Source of the DNA: Poseidonocella sedimentorum
Lineage (GTDB): Bacteria > Pseudomonadota > Alphaproteobacteria > Rhodobacterales > Rhodobacteraceae
Reading direction: 5' to 3'
Length of the DNA stretch: 64,000 bases
NCBI RefSeq assembly: GCF_900116005.1
Contig: NZ_FOYI01000001.1
Coordinates: 434,001 to 498,000, forward strand
The notes under the pieces are model-generated. The model had not been told where the DNA came from and ran no database searches. It was given only the letters and a program-made list of their open reading frames with translations. The position numbers were made by a program, and so were the translations under genes. Of this stretch, positions 7,909 to 16,869 are shown piece after piece; position 1 is the first letter of the stretch; each line of letters opens with the position of its first letter.

Positions 7909-9554
7909 GAGGGCTCTCCCTTCGGGGGCGTGTCGTTGCGCAGCGCTCGCTCGGCGCGGAGCAGGGCGCCCCGGAGCGTGGCGAGGCTTGTCTCAAGTGG
8001 CGCCGCCCGGGCCCATTCGCGTTCGAACATGATCAGCATGTCGCGGGCGAATTCGGTGTTCATCTCGAACACATGGCACAGGAATTCCGGCGGCGTGGCC
8101 TGCGCGGCATAGGCCACGGCGAGGTCGGTGCCGTCAAGCGCGCCGGACGCGGGCCGGACGAGCGAGGCAAAACTCATCAGGCTGCGAAAGGTCTGGCTGC
8201 GTCGAATGAAGCGGATTTCCAGATCATGGTGATGCACATCGCATTGATCGAGGATCATCCGGTACCGCTCAAGCGTGATGCGGTCGGCCGTGGCGATGTC
8301 GTCCAGCGTATCCTCTTCAAAGGACAGAACCCGGATTTCGGCGCCCGCCTCCAGACGGGTGCGCAGCGTATCGGCGCGGGCCTGCATCCGGTCCACCACC
8401 GCGGTCTTCCACGTCTCCCAATCGTCCAGCCCGGCGATGCCATCGAAGACCTTCAACGTCTGCGGGACCTTGGTGTCGAGAAACTCCCGCGACGCGAGGG
8501 CATTGGTGAGCTTCGACGTCAGGAATCGAAAGCTCGTCGCATCGGCCTCGAATGCCCGCTGCATCGCGAGATAATCGGATCGCTGGCGCACCGGGTAGAA
8601 GGTCCGGACAACGCGGCCCGGCGCGGGCGCGGTGACATCGCCCGGGGCGTGGTCGGGGATCTGGCTGAGGAATTGCCAGAGGCCGCGATAGGTGTCGCCA
8701 TCTTTTGGCGCGTCCTCGACGTCGAAGGGAAAGAAGGTGACGTTCGCCTCCTGCTCAAGCGCGGCCCGCGTCGGGATCCGGTCCAGTTCGTGACGCGGGA
8801 TGATCGCGAAATGGGGCCGGTTGCGCGGCCCGAGCTGCCGGCCGATCTCGACAAGCAGATCGCGGTAGCCCGGCGCATCGAAAGAGTAGCCCAGAAAGAG
8901 CAGGGACCGGCTCTGCATCACGGCAGTGATCGCCTTGCGGAGCCCCTGTCCGAGCGCGGCGGCGGGATCGTGAAGCCCCAGCCTGTCCGCTTGCCCCAGA
9001 ACGATCGAGCGCGGCGCGGACAGATCGCCGTTGAGCTTGAACACGAAGGGGGACTCGCCCGGGGCCTGGAACGTCTCGCCCATCAGGCCGAGCAGCGTCT
9101 CATGATCGCGATAGGTCAGGATCCGGGGGCGCGGGCGCAGGATGTCATCGAGCACCCAGTCGTAGTTGGTCGTCAGAAAGACGGGGAATTGCATGAGGTT
9201 GAGCATCAGATGATGCTGCGACTGGTTCGGGCGCGCGGTTGCGAGCTTGTCCCACATCATCCGCCCGAAGGCGTCATGCGGGATTTCGGGCCGCAGGGTG
9301 CGGGCGGCACTGCCGAAATCGCGCGCCGCAAGCGCGGCCCCGACCTGTTCGGCTTTGTCCCGCGCGATCCAGCCCCCCGCGAGCGCCTGATCGCAAAGAT
9401 GCTGGATGATCTCGCTGTAGCCGGGGAGCCGCTCGCCGCCGGCCGCGAGGATCGCGCTCGACAGCCCGGCGCCGACCCACGGCATCAGCGCCCCGTCTCG
9501 GTACGCCTCGCGCAGCTCCGTGGATGGTCTGGGCAGGGCTTGGGTCCCGGGCAA
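7905..9554 (-). CDS. SIR2-family protein, probable NAD+-consuming defence component
   Basis: A 549-residue protein. The N-terminal half is a SIR2-like Rossmann domain: 'PWVGAGLSS' (about residues 25-33) for the NAD loop, 'FLTTNYDWVLDD', 'FKLNGDLSAP' and 'FLGYSFDAPGYRDLL'. In related proteins the position before 'GD' is usually His (K-x-HGD), but here it is Asn. The C-terminal 220 residues, helical and charged, are not recognised. The start is a TTG at 9554 with GGAG eight bases upstream. The gene opens a two-gene operon with the macro-domain gene. SIR2 domains in Thoeris, DSR and related systems degrade NAD+ on phage infection; that role is inferred here. Confidence 0.75.
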   Translation of the reverse strand: MPGTQALPRPSTELREAYRDGALMPWVGAGLSSAILAAGGERLPGYSEIIQHLCDQALAGGWIARDKAEQVGAALAARDFGSAARTLRPEIPHDAFGRMMWDKLATARPNQSQHHLMLNLMQFPVFLTTNYDWVLDDILRPRPRILTYRDHETLLGLMGETFQAPGESPFVFKLNGDLSAPRSIVLGQADRLGLHDPAAALGQGLRKAITAVMQSRSLLFLGYSFDAPGYRDLLVEIGRQLGPRNRPHFAIIPRHELDRIPTRAALEQEANVTFFPFDVEDAPKDGDTYRGLWQFLSQIPDHAPGDVTAPAPGRVVRTFYPVRQRSDYLAMQRAFEADATSFRFLTSKLTNALASREFLDTKVPQTLKVFDGIAGLDDWETWKTAVVDRMQARADTLRTRLEAGAEIRVLSFEEDTLDDIATADRITLERYRMILDQCDVHHHDLEIRFIRRSQTFRSLMSFASLVRPASGALDGTDLAVAYAAQATPPEFLCHVFEMNTEFARDMLIMFEREWARAAPLETSLATLRGALLRAERALRNDTPPKGEPS

Positions 9555-9668
9555 ATTGGTCGCTCCACGATCTTAAACTGCGCTCACCTGACGCAGGAGT
9601 GTGCCGCCAAGCGCGGCGTCGGGGCAAGACCAATTTCCGTAAAAGTGAGCGGGGCGCGGGGCCGGATC

Positions 9669-10694
9669 TCAGTCGGCGCGGGCGGCGAGGCGTTCAAGCA
9701 GGCTGTGGCGGGTGACCGCCCCGAGGATTTGCCCGGCCTCTTCGACACCGAGCGCCGCCGCGTCGTCGGTCAGCATGTCCATCACCTCGCGGATCGGGGT
9801 TTCGGCCGGGACTGTGCGGGCGGGCGCCGGGCCATCGGAGACCATCGCGTCGCGCGCGGTGAGGACCATGAGCGGGTTCATGTTGGCCACGAAATCGGCC
9901 ACGTAAGCGGAGGCCGGGGCGGAGTAGATGTCGCGCGGGGTGCCGCACTGGACGATCCGCCCGCCTTCCATGATGGCGATGCGGTTGCCGATCTTGAACG
10001 CCTCGTCGAGATCGTGGGAGACGAAGATGATCGTGCGTTTGAGCTTGGATTGCAGGTCGAGAAGCTCGTCCTGCAGCCGGGCGCGGATCAGCGGGTCAAG
10101 CGCGCTGAAGGGCTCGTCCATCAGCAGGATCGGCGCTTCGGTGGCGAAGGCGCGGGCGAGGCCGACGCGTTGCTGCATCCCGCCCGAGAGCTCGTCGTAG
10201 CGGCAGTGGCCCCAGCCGTCGAGCCCGACCAGCTCCAGTTGCGCCTCGGCCCGTTGCGCCCGTTCCGCCTTCGGCACGCCGGCGAGCTCCAGCCCGAGCG
10301 CGATATTGTCCAGAACGTTGCGCCAAGGCAGCAGGCCGAACGCCTGGAACACCATCGCGATGTTCTTCTGGCGCAGGTCGCGCAGCGTCTTGGCGTCGCA
10401 CCGGGTGGCGTCGATCATCCGGTCGCCGTCGCTGACCTCCACATGGCCGCGCACCACCGGGTTGAGCCCATTGACGGCGCGCAGCAGCGTGGATTTGCCC
10501 GAGCCCGACAGGCCCATGAGCACGAGGATCTCCCCCTCGGCCACCTCCAAAGAGCAGTCGTGGACCCCGAGCACCTGGCCCGTGGCCTCCTGAATTTCAG
10601 CGCGCGATTGGCCCGCATCCATCAAGGGCAGGGCGGTCTCAGGGGCATCGCCGAAAACGATGGAGACATTGCGGAAAGCGACGGCGGTGCTCAT
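9669..10694 (-). CDS. choV: choline ABC transporter, ATP-binding protein
   Basis: A 341-residue ATPase of the ProV/OpuAA type. Walker A is 'GLSGSGKST', the signature is 'LSGGMQQRVGLARAF', and Walker B is 'ILLMDEPFSALD' followed by the 'SHDLDEA' switch His. A C-terminal CBS-like part (about residues 270-341) is usual for betaine/choline importers. The start overlaps the choW stop by four bases. It drives choline import together with ChoW and the binding protein ChoX encoded past the glutathione transferase gene. The imported choline feeds the neighbouring bet pathway. Confidence 0.9.
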   Translation of the reverse strand: MSTAVAFRNVSIVFGDAPETALPLMDAGQSRAEIQEATGQVLGVHDCSLEVAEGEILVLMGLSGSGKSTLLRAVNGLNPVVRGHVEVSDGDRMIDATRCDAKTLRDLRQKNIAMVFQAFGLLPWRNVLDNIALGLELAGVPKAERAQRAEAQLELVGLDGWGHCRYDELSGGMQQRVGLARAFATEAPILLMDEPFSALDPLIRARLQDELLDLQSKLKRTIIFVSHDLDEAFKIGNRIAIMEGGRIVQCGTPRDIYSAPASAYVADFVANMNPLMVLTARDAMVSDGPAPARTVPAETPIREVMDMLTDDAAALGVEEAGQILGAVTRHSLLERLAARAD

Positions 10695-11524
10695 CGGCGG
10701 ACCCTCAGGATACGGTCAAGGAGAATGGCGAGGACGACGATCACGAAGCCGCTCTCGAAGCCGAGCGCGGTGTTGACCTGGTTGAGCGCGCGCACCACCG
10801 GCACGCCGAGCCCGTCGGCCCCGACCAGCGCGGCGATCACGACCATCGACAGCGAGAGCATGATCGTCTGGTTGAGGCCGGTCATGATCTGGGGCAGGGC
10901 GTAGGGCAGCTCGACCTTCCACAGCGTCTGGCTCGGGGTCGCGCCGAAGGCCTCGGCGGCTTCGAGCAGCGCCTTGGGCGTGGATGTCACGCCAAGGTGG
11001 GTCAGGCGGATCGGCGCGGGCAGCACGAAGATCACCGTGGCGATCAGGCCGGGCACCATGCCGATGCCGAAGAACACGATCGCGGGGATGAGGTAGACGA
11101 AGGTCGGGAGCGTCTGCATCAGGTCCAGCACCGGCGCCATCCAGGCATAGAGGCGCGGGCGGTGCGCGGCGGCGATGCCGATCGGCACCCCGAGCCCCAT
11201 GCAGAGCACGCAGGCCGAGAGCACGAGCGTGAGGCTCTCGGTGGTCTCCTCCCAGTAGCCCTGGTTGAGGATGAAGAGGAAGCCTGCGGCGGTGAGCGCG
11301 GCGATCTTCCAGGTGCGTTGCAGGGCATAGGCGAGGCCCGCGAAAATCGCGATCATGAGCAGCGGGTGCGGCGACTGGAGCACCCAGAGGATGCCGTCGA
11401 TCAGCCCCTCCATGATTGCGGCGAGCAGATCGAAGAACCCGGCCGTGTTGACCTGCAGCCAGTCGAACATCGTTTCGGCCGCGTCCCCCACGGGGATTTT
11501 GCGCTCTGTGATCCAGTCAACCAT
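10691..11524 (-). CDS. choW: choline ABC transporter, permease
   Basis: A 277-residue inner-membrane permease of the ProW/OpuAB type with about six membrane helices. The coupling loop for the ATPase is around 'EAAEAFGATPSQTLWKVELP'. I chose the ATG at 11524, which has AGGGTGA at good spacing, rather than a GTG three codons upstream at 11533. It is followed by choV with a four-base overlap. In related genomes choX, choW and choV are adjacent; here choX is separated by an antiparallel gene, so choWV need either their own promoter or read-through from choX. Confidence 0.9.
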   Translation of the reverse strand: MVDWITERKIPVGDAAETMFDWLQVNTAGFFDLLAAIMEGLIDGILWVLQSPHPLLMIAIFAGLAYALQRTWKIAALTAAGFLFILNQGYWEETTESLTLVLSACVLCMGLGVPIGIAAAHRPRLYAWMAPVLDLMQTLPTFVYLIPAIVFFGIGMVPGLIATVIFVLPAPIRLTHLGVTSTPKALLEAAEAFGATPSQTLWKVELPYALPQIMTGLNQTIMLSLSMVVIAALVGADGLGVPVVRALNQVNTALGFESGFVIVVLAILLDRILRVRR

Positions 11525-11612
11525 GGGGCTCACCCTGTTCTTGTTTTTTTGCGCCCGCGGGCCCTATGGTTCCATGCGCGCCAGAGGCGGCGCGCGGGAT
11601 CGGGAGGCCAGA

Positions 11613-12260
11613 ATGACAGAGGTTCAATTTTACACCAACCCCATGTCGCGGGGCCGCATTGCCCGCTGGATGCTGGAGGAGACGGGCGCGCCCTATGCCG
11701 AGCATCTGCTGGGCTACGGGGCGGAGATGAAATCGGCCGAGTATCGCGCGATCAACCCCATGGGCAAGGTGCCTTGCATCGTGCATGGCGCGGCGCTCGT
11801 GACCGAGGTCGCGGCGATCTGCGCCTATCTGGCGGACGCCTTCCCCGAGGCGGGGCTCGCGCCGGAGCGGGATGCTCCCGAGCGCGGGGCCTATTATCGC
11901 TGGCTCTTCTTCGCGGCGGGGCCGCTGGAGGCGGCGGTCATCAACAAGTCCTTCGGCTTCGAGCTGCCCGACGATCCGCAGGCGCGGGGTCGGGCGGGCT
12001 GGGGCGATTTCTCGCTGGTGGTCGACACGCTGGAGGGGCTCCTTGCCGACGGGCGCGAGTTCGTTCTCGGCGCGCGCTTTTCCGCGGCCGATGTCTACCT
12101 CGGCTCGCAGATCGGCTGGGGCCTGCAATTCGGCACGATCGACGCGCGGCCCGGGTTCAAGGACTACGCGGCGCGGATCATGAGCCGCCCGGCCGCGATC
12201 CGGGCCAATGAGCGGGACGATGCCGCCATGGCCAAAATGCAGGAGGGCGCGCGCGGCTGA
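11613..12260 (+). CDS. glutathione S-transferase family protein
   Basis: A 215-residue cytosolic-type GST. The N-terminal thioredoxin-like domain contains 'NPMSRGRIARWMLEE', 'INPMGKVPCIVHG' (the cis-Pro before the gamma-glutamyl site) and 'TEVAAICAYLADAF' (the conserved E-x-x-A-I glutathione contact). A helical C-terminal domain includes 'FSAADVYLGSQI'. The ATG at 11613 has GGGAGG just upstream. It lies on the opposite strand inside the choX/choWV transporter locus, which is unusual. Substrate unknown. Confidence 0.88.
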   Translation: MTEVQFYTNPMSRGRIARWMLEETGAPYAEHLLGYGAEMKSAEYRAINPMGKVPCIVHGAALVTEVAAICAYLADAFPEAGLAPERDAPERGAYYRWLFFAAGPLEAAVINKSFGFELPDDPQARGRAGWGDFSLVVDTLEGLLADGREFVLGARFSAADVYLGSQIGWGLQFGTIDARPGFKDYAARIMSRPAAIRANERDDAAMAKMQEGARG

Positions 12261-12292
12261 TCCGCGCGCACCGGGGGCGAGGGGGCGCGGCC

Positions 12293-13228
12293 TCACAGGC
12301 CGAGCGCGCCCTTCACGGCTGCGGTGGCATCGCCGCCGTCTTGGGTGGTGACGCCGTCGAGCCAGCCAAGGACCATCTCGGGATTTGCGCTCATCCAGGT
12401 TTTCGCCGCATCGGCGGGATCTTCCCCGTCATTGAGGATCGCGCCCATGATCTCGTTTTCCATCGCCAGCGTGAACTTCAGGTTGCCCAGAAGCGCGCCC
12501 ACGTTGGGGCATTCCGCGACATAGCCCGCGCGGGTGTTGGTGTAGACCGTTGCGCCGCCCAGATCGGGGCCGAACCAGTCATCGCCGCCCTCAAGATAGG
12601 TCAACTCGAAATTGGCGTTCATCGGGTGGGGCTCCCAGCCGAGGAAGACGATCGGCTCATCGCGGCGGCTCAGCCGTTCGACCTGCGCCAGCATCCCTTG
12701 CTCGGAGCTTTCCTTGACGTCAAACCCTTCGAGCCCGAACGCATTGGCCTCGATCATGTCCATGATCAGCCGGTTGCCGTCGTTGCCCGGCTCGATGCCG
12801 TAGATCGTCTCGTCCAGCGCATCGGCCTGAGCGGCGATGCTGTCGAAGGTGGTGATCCCGAGCGCGGCGCCGGCGGCATTGGTGGCCAGCGTGTATTTCG
12901 CGCCCTCGAGGTTCTCACGCACCGTCTCGACCGTGCCCGCCTCGCGGTAGGGGGCGATGTCGGCCTCCATCGTCGGCATCCAGTTGCCCAAGAAGACGTC
13001 AATGTCGCCCGCCGCCATCGAGGTGTAGGTCACCGGAACCGACAGGACCTTGATGTCCGTCTCGTAGCCGAGCGCTTCGAGCAGCACGGTCGTCGCGGCG
13101 GTTGTCGCGGTGATGTCGGTCCAGCCCACGTCGGAAAAGCTGACGCTCTCGCAGTTGGCGGCGGCCTGGGTGGCGGAGAAAAGCGCCAGCGCGGCGGTCG
13201 CCAGCGCGGTGGTGGTCTTGAGGTTCAT
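12293..13228 (-). CDS. choX: choline ABC transporter, periplasmic choline-binding protein
   Basis: A 311-residue OpuAC-type binding protein. A signal peptide covers about residues 1-24 ('MNLKTTTALATAALALFSAT...', cleavage near 'AAA-N'). The mature protein shows 'VGWTDITATTAATTVLLEAL', 'DVFLGNWMPT' and 'IVFLGWEPHPMNANF', whose aromatic residues form the box for quaternary amines. The ATG at 13228 has AGGGAG upstream; an in-frame start 11 codons earlier lacks support. It is divergent from betI, with a BetI-like operator between them. Confidence 0.92.
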   Translation of the reverse strand: MNLKTTTALATAALALFSATQAAANCESVSFSDVGWTDITATTAATTVLLEALGYETDIKVLSVPVTYTSMAAGDIDVFLGNWMPTMEADIAPYREAGTVETVRENLEGAKYTLATNAAGAALGITTFDSIAAQADALDETIYGIEPGNDGNRLIMDMIEANAFGLEGFDVKESSEQGMLAQVERLSRRDEPIVFLGWEPHPMNANFELTYLEGGDDWFGPDLGGATVYTNTRAGYVAECPNVGALLGNLKFTLAMENEIMGAILNDGEDPADAAKTWMSANPEMVLGWLDGVTTQDGGDATAAVKGALGL

Positions 13229-13245
13229 GTCGTGCTCCCTGTTTA

Positions 13246-13264
13246 TTGATTGACGAGTCAATTA
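13246..13264. promoter_or_regulatory. BetI-type operator between choX and betI
   Basis: The sequence TTGATTGACGAGTCAATTA contains a perfect inverted repeat, ATTGAC-GA-GTCAAT (13249-13262). It resembles the known BetI operator pattern TTGATTGA...TCAAT. It sits 20 bases before the choX start and about 47 bases before betI, so one repressor site could control both directions in response to choline. Confidence 0.7.
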
Positions 13265-13310
13265 CAAAAACTCTACTGAAAGGCAACACCCCCCTGCAAC
13301 GGTTCGGTAG

Positions 13311-13895
13311 ATGCCCAAGGTTGGAATGGAGCCTATTCGCCGCGAGGCGCTTGTAAAAGCGACGATTGAAGAAATCGGCGCGGCGGGCAGCCTTGATGTG
13401 ACGGTCGCGCGGATCGCGCGGCGGGCGGGCGTCTCCTCGGCGCTGGCGCATCACTATTTCGGCGGCAAGGATGACATCCTTCTGGCCGCGATGCGCCATA
13501 TCCTGACGGTTTACGCGCGGGACGTGCGCGCGGCCCTGCGCGGGGCGGAGGGGCCGAGGGCGCGGCTGGAGGCGGTCATCGTGGCGAGTTTCGCCGGCCA
13601 GAACTTCCGGCCCGAGGTCATCTCCACCTGGCTTGGGTTTTACGTGCTGGCGCAGCGCGCGCCGCGGGCCTCGCGGCTTCTGCACATCTACCAGCGGCGG
13701 CTGCACGCCAACCTGAGCCACGATCTGCGCGCGCTGGTGGGGGCGCGGGCGGGCGCGGTGGCGAGCCGTCTGGCGGCGCTGATCGACGGGATCTACCTGC
13801 GCCAATCGCTGGGCGCCGGCGCGCCCGACCCCGAGACCTCGGCCCATCATGTGCTTCAGGCCCTCGCGGCGGAACTGCGCGAGCCCCTCCGATGA
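13311..13895 (+). CDS. betI: choline-responsive TetR-family repressor
   Basis: A 194-residue TetR-type repressor. The helix-turn-helix lies at about residues 28-50 ('TVARIARRAGVSSALAHHYF'). The ligand domain begins with 'FGGKDDILLAAMRHIL' and contains 'ISTWLGFYVLAQRAP', characteristic of BetI. BetI releases DNA when choline is present. It is the first gene of betI-betC-betB-betA; its stop overlaps the betC start (ATGA). The operator at 13246-13264 is its probable target. Confidence 0.93.
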   Translation: MPKVGMEPIRREALVKATIEEIGAAGSLDVTVARIARRAGVSSALAHHYFGGKDDILLAAMRHILTVYARDVRAALRGAEGPRARLEAVIVASFAGQNFRPEVISTWLGFYVLAQRAPRASRLLHIYQRRLHANLSHDLRALVGARAGAVASRLAALIDGIYLRQSLGAGAPDPETSAHHVLQALAAELREPLR

Positions 13896-15400
13896 CCGCC
13901 CCCAACATCCTCGTCCTGATGGTCGATCAGCTCAACGGGACGCTCTTTCCCGACGGCCCCGCGCCGTGGCTGCACGCGCCCAACCTTGCGCGGCTCGCGG
14001 CCAGATCCACGCGCTTTGCCAACAGCTACACCGCCTCGCCGCTCTGCGCGCCGGGCCGGGCAAGCTTCATGTCGGGCCTGCTGCCGCGCGCCACCGGCGT
14101 CTATGACAATGCCGCCGAATTCGCCTCCTCGATCCCCACCTTCGCCCACCACCTGCGCCGCGCGGGCTACCGCACCGCGCTCAGCGGGAAGATGCATTTC
14201 GTCGGCCCCGATCAACTGCACGGCTTCGAGGAGCGGCTGACCACGGATATCTACCCCGCCGATTTCGGCTGGACCCCCGATTACCGCAAGCCCGGCGAGC
14301 GGATCGACTGGTGGTACCACAATCTCGGCTCGGTGACCGGCGCGGGCGTGGCCGAGATTTCCAACCAGATGGAATATGACGACGAGGTCGAATACCACGC
14401 GAAGGCCAAGCTCTATGACCTCGCGCGGCGGCAGGACGATCGCCCCTGGTGCCTGACGGTCAGCTTCACCCACCCGCATGACCCCTATGTCGCGCGAAAG
14501 AAATACTGGGATCTCTACGAGGATTGCGCCCATCTGGAGCCGGAGGTCGGCGCGATCCCCTACGCCGAGCAGGACCCGCATTCGCAGCGGCTCTTCGATG
14601 CCAACGACTGGCGCAAGTTCGACATCAGCCAAGAGGACATCCGCCGCGCGCGCCGCGCCTATTTCGCCAATATCTCCTATCTCGACGACAAGATCGGCGC
14701 GATCCTCGATGTGCTGGAGGCCACCCGTCAGGAGGCGATCATCGTCTTCGTGTCGGACCATGGCGACATGCTCGGCGAGCGCGGGCTCTGGTTCAAGATG
14801 TCCTTCTTCGAGGGCTCAGCGCGGGTGCCGCTGATGATCGCGGCGCCGGGGATGCGCCCCGGGCTCGTCGCCGATCCGGTGAGCACGATCGACCTCTGCC
14901 CGACGCTGTGCGAATTGGCCGGCGTCTCGATGGAGGAGGTGCGCCCCTGGACCGCCGGGGAAAGCCTCGTGCCCTTGGGCGGCGGTGTCGAGCGCCAGTC
15001 GCCGGTCGCGATGGAATACGCGGCCGAAGGATCGCATGCGCCGCTGGTCGCGCTGCGGCAGGGGCGCTTCAAGTACACCCGCTGCGCGCTTGATCCCGAA
15101 CAGCTTTTCGACCTTGAGGCCGACCCGCACGAGCTCACCAATCTCGCGGAGGATCCTGCCCATGGCGAGGTGCTCCAGAGCTTCCGCGCTCTGGCCGGGG
15201 ATCGCTGGGACCTTGCCGCCTATGACGCCGAGGTGCGCGAGAGTCAGGCCCGGCGGCTGGTCGTCTACGAGGCGCTGCGGCAGGGCGGCTATTACCCGTG
15301 GGATTATCAGCCGCTGCAACGGGCCTCCGAGCGCTACATGCGCAACCATATGGATTTGAATGTGCTGGAAGAGCAAAAGCGCTTCCCGCGTGATGAGTAG
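13892..15400 (+). CDS. betC: choline-sulfatase
   Basis: A 502-residue type I sulfatase that splits choline-O-sulfate into choline and sulfate. The formylglycine motif C-x-P-x-R is 'CAPGR' with Cys at about residue 52, in '[12 protein letters not shown]'. Metal ligands are in 'MVDQLNG' at the N-terminus and '[11 protein letters not shown]' further on. The tail '[19 protein letters not shown]' matches BetC. No signal peptide, consistent with cytosolic action. It lets the cell use choline sulfate both as osmoprotectant precursor and as sulfur/carbon source, in step with betBA. Confidence 0.94.
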   Translation: MTAPNILVLMVDQLNGTLFPDGPAPWLHAPNLARLAARSTRFANSYTASPLCAPGRASFMSGLLPRATGVYDNAAEFASSIPTFAHHLRRAGYRTALSGKMHFVGPDQLHGFEERLTTDIYPADFGWTPDYRKPGERIDWWYHNLGSVTGAGVAEISNQMEYDDEVEYHAKAKLYDLARRQDDRPWCLTVSFTHPHDPYVARKKYWDLYEDCAHLEPEVGAIPYAEQDPHSQRLFDANDWRKFDISQEDIRRARRAYFANISYLDDKIGAILDVLEATRQEAIIVFVSDHGDMLGERGLWFKMSFFEGSARVPLMIAAPGMRPGLVADPVSTIDLCPTLCELAGVSMEEVRPWTAGESLVPLGGGVERQSPVAMEYAAEGSHAPLVALRQGRFKYTRCALDPEQLFDLEADPHELTNLAEDPAHGEVLQSFRALAGDRWDLAAYDAEVRESQARRLVVYEALRQGGYYPWDYQPLQRASERYMRNHMDLNVLEEQKRFPRDE

Positions 15401-15408
15401 GACGAGAC

Positions 15409-16869
15409 ATGAGCATCAACACCCAACCGACCGCCAGCCACTATATCGGCGGGGCTTACGTGGAAGACACATCCGGCGCGCCGATCGACGTGGTCTATGG
15501 CGCGACCGGCGAGGTGATCGCCCGGGTCCATGCGGCCACGCCGGCGATTGTGGATCGGGCGCTGGAGGCCGCCACGGCGGCGCAAAAGACTTGGGCCGCA
15601 ATGAGCGGAACGGAGCGGGGGCGCGTGCTGCGCCGGGCGGCCGATCTCATCCGCGAGCGCAACCGGGAGCTTTCGATCCTCGAGACCTATGACACCGGCA
15701 AGCCGCTGCAGGAGACGCTGGTCGCCGATGCCACTTCGGGGGCCGATGCGCTGGAATATTTCGGCGGGCTCGCCGCGAGCCTGACCGGTGAGACGATCCC
15801 GCTCGCGGGCGGCGACATGGTCTATACCCTGCGCGAGCCCCTGGGCGTCTGCGTGGGCATCGGCGCGTGGAACTACCCGACCCAGATCGCCTGCTGGAAG
15901 GCCGCGCCGGCGCTGGCCTGCGGCAATGCGATGGTGTTCAAACCCTCCGAGACGACGCCGCTCTGCGCTCTGAAAATCGCCGAGATCCTGACCGAAGCCG
16001 GGGCGCCCCCGGGGCTCTTCAACGTGGTGCAGGGCATGGGCGAGGTGGGGGCGGCGCTCGTCACCGATCCGCGCGTCGCCAAGGTCTCGCTCACCGGCTC
16101 GGTGCCCACGGGCAAGAAGGTTTATGCCGCGGCGGCGGGCGAGATGAAGCACGTCACGATGGAACTCGGCGGCAAATCCCCGATCATCGTCTTTGACGAC
16201 GCGGATCTGGAGGATGCGGTCAGCGGCGCGATTCTGGGCAACTTCTATTCCTCGGGGCAGGTCTGCTCCAACGGCACGCGGGTCTTCGTTCAGACCGGCA
16301 TCCGCGATGCCTTTCTCAAACGCCTCACCGAACGGCTGGCCGGCGCGGTGCTGGGCGATCCGCTCGATGAGGCGACGAATTTCGGCCCGATGGTGAGCGA
16401 GGGCCAGATCGGCATCGTTGAGCGCTATGTCCGGCTCGGCATCGAGGAGGGCGCGGAGCTTGTGACCGGCGGCGCGCGGATCGAGCGCGACGGCTACTGG
16501 ATGCCGCCCACCGTCTTCGCCGGCGTCACCGACGAGATGACCATCGCGCGCGAGGAGATTTTCGGGCCGGTCATGTGCGTGCTCGATTTCGACGGGGAAG
16601 ACGAGGTCATGGCGCGGGCCAATGCCACAGAGTTCGGCCTCGCCGCCGGGGTCTTCACCCGGGATCTGGCGCGCGCGCATCGCGTGGTGCGCGGATTCGA
16701 GGCCGGCACCTGCTTCATCAACAGCTACAACGACGCGCCGGTCGAAGCCCCCTTCGGCGGGGTCAAGATGTCCGGCGTGGGCCGGGAAAACTCCAAGGCC
16801 GCGATCGAGCATTACAGCCAGGTCAAATCCGTCTACCTGCGCCTCAGCCCGCTGGAAGCCCCGTTTTGA
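15409..16869 (+). CDS. betB: betaine-aldehyde dehydrogenase
   Basis: A 486-residue NAD(P)+-dependent aldehyde dehydrogenase, oxidising betaine aldehyde to glycine betaine. Key motifs are '[19 protein letters not shown]' for cofactor binding, 'ELGGKSP' with the general base Glu, and '[12 protein letters not shown]' with the catalytic Cys. The length is normal for BetB. The start is eight bases after betC with GGACGAG upstream; the stop overlaps the betA start. Confidence 0.95.
   Translation: MSINTQPTASHYIGGAYVEDTSGAPIDVVYGATGEVIARVHAATPAIVDRALEAATAAQKTWAAMSGTERGRVLRRAADLIRERNRELSILETYDTGKPLQETLVADATSGADALEYFGGLAASLTGETIPLAGGDMVYTLREPLGVCVGIGAWNYPTQIACWKAAPALACGNAMVFKPSETTPLCALKIAEILTEAGAPPGLFNVVQGMGEVGAALVTDPRVAKVSLTGSVPTGKKVYAAAAGEMKHVTMELGGKSPIIVFDDADLEDAVSGAILGNFYSSGQVCSNGTRVFVQTGIRDAFLKRLTERLAGAVLGDPLDEATNFGPMVSEGQIGIVERYVRLGIEEGAELVTGGARIERDGYWMPPTVFAGVTDEMTIAREEIFGPVMCVLDFDGEDEVMARANATEFGLAAGVFTRDLARAHRVVRGFEAGTCFINSYNDAPVEAPFGGVKMSGVGRENSKAAIEHYSQVKSVYLRLSPLEAPF

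Noticed and set aside
7045-9554. Calling the SIR2/macro pair a Thoeris system
   Set aside because: Thoeris needs a TIR-domain ThsB gene; none lies on either side (metallo-hydrolase and choV).
8073-10904. Plus-strand frame of over 900 codons opposite the SIR2 and choV genes
   Set aside because: Antisense shadow across two clear genes; low-complexity Arg/Glu/Ala composition and no motif.
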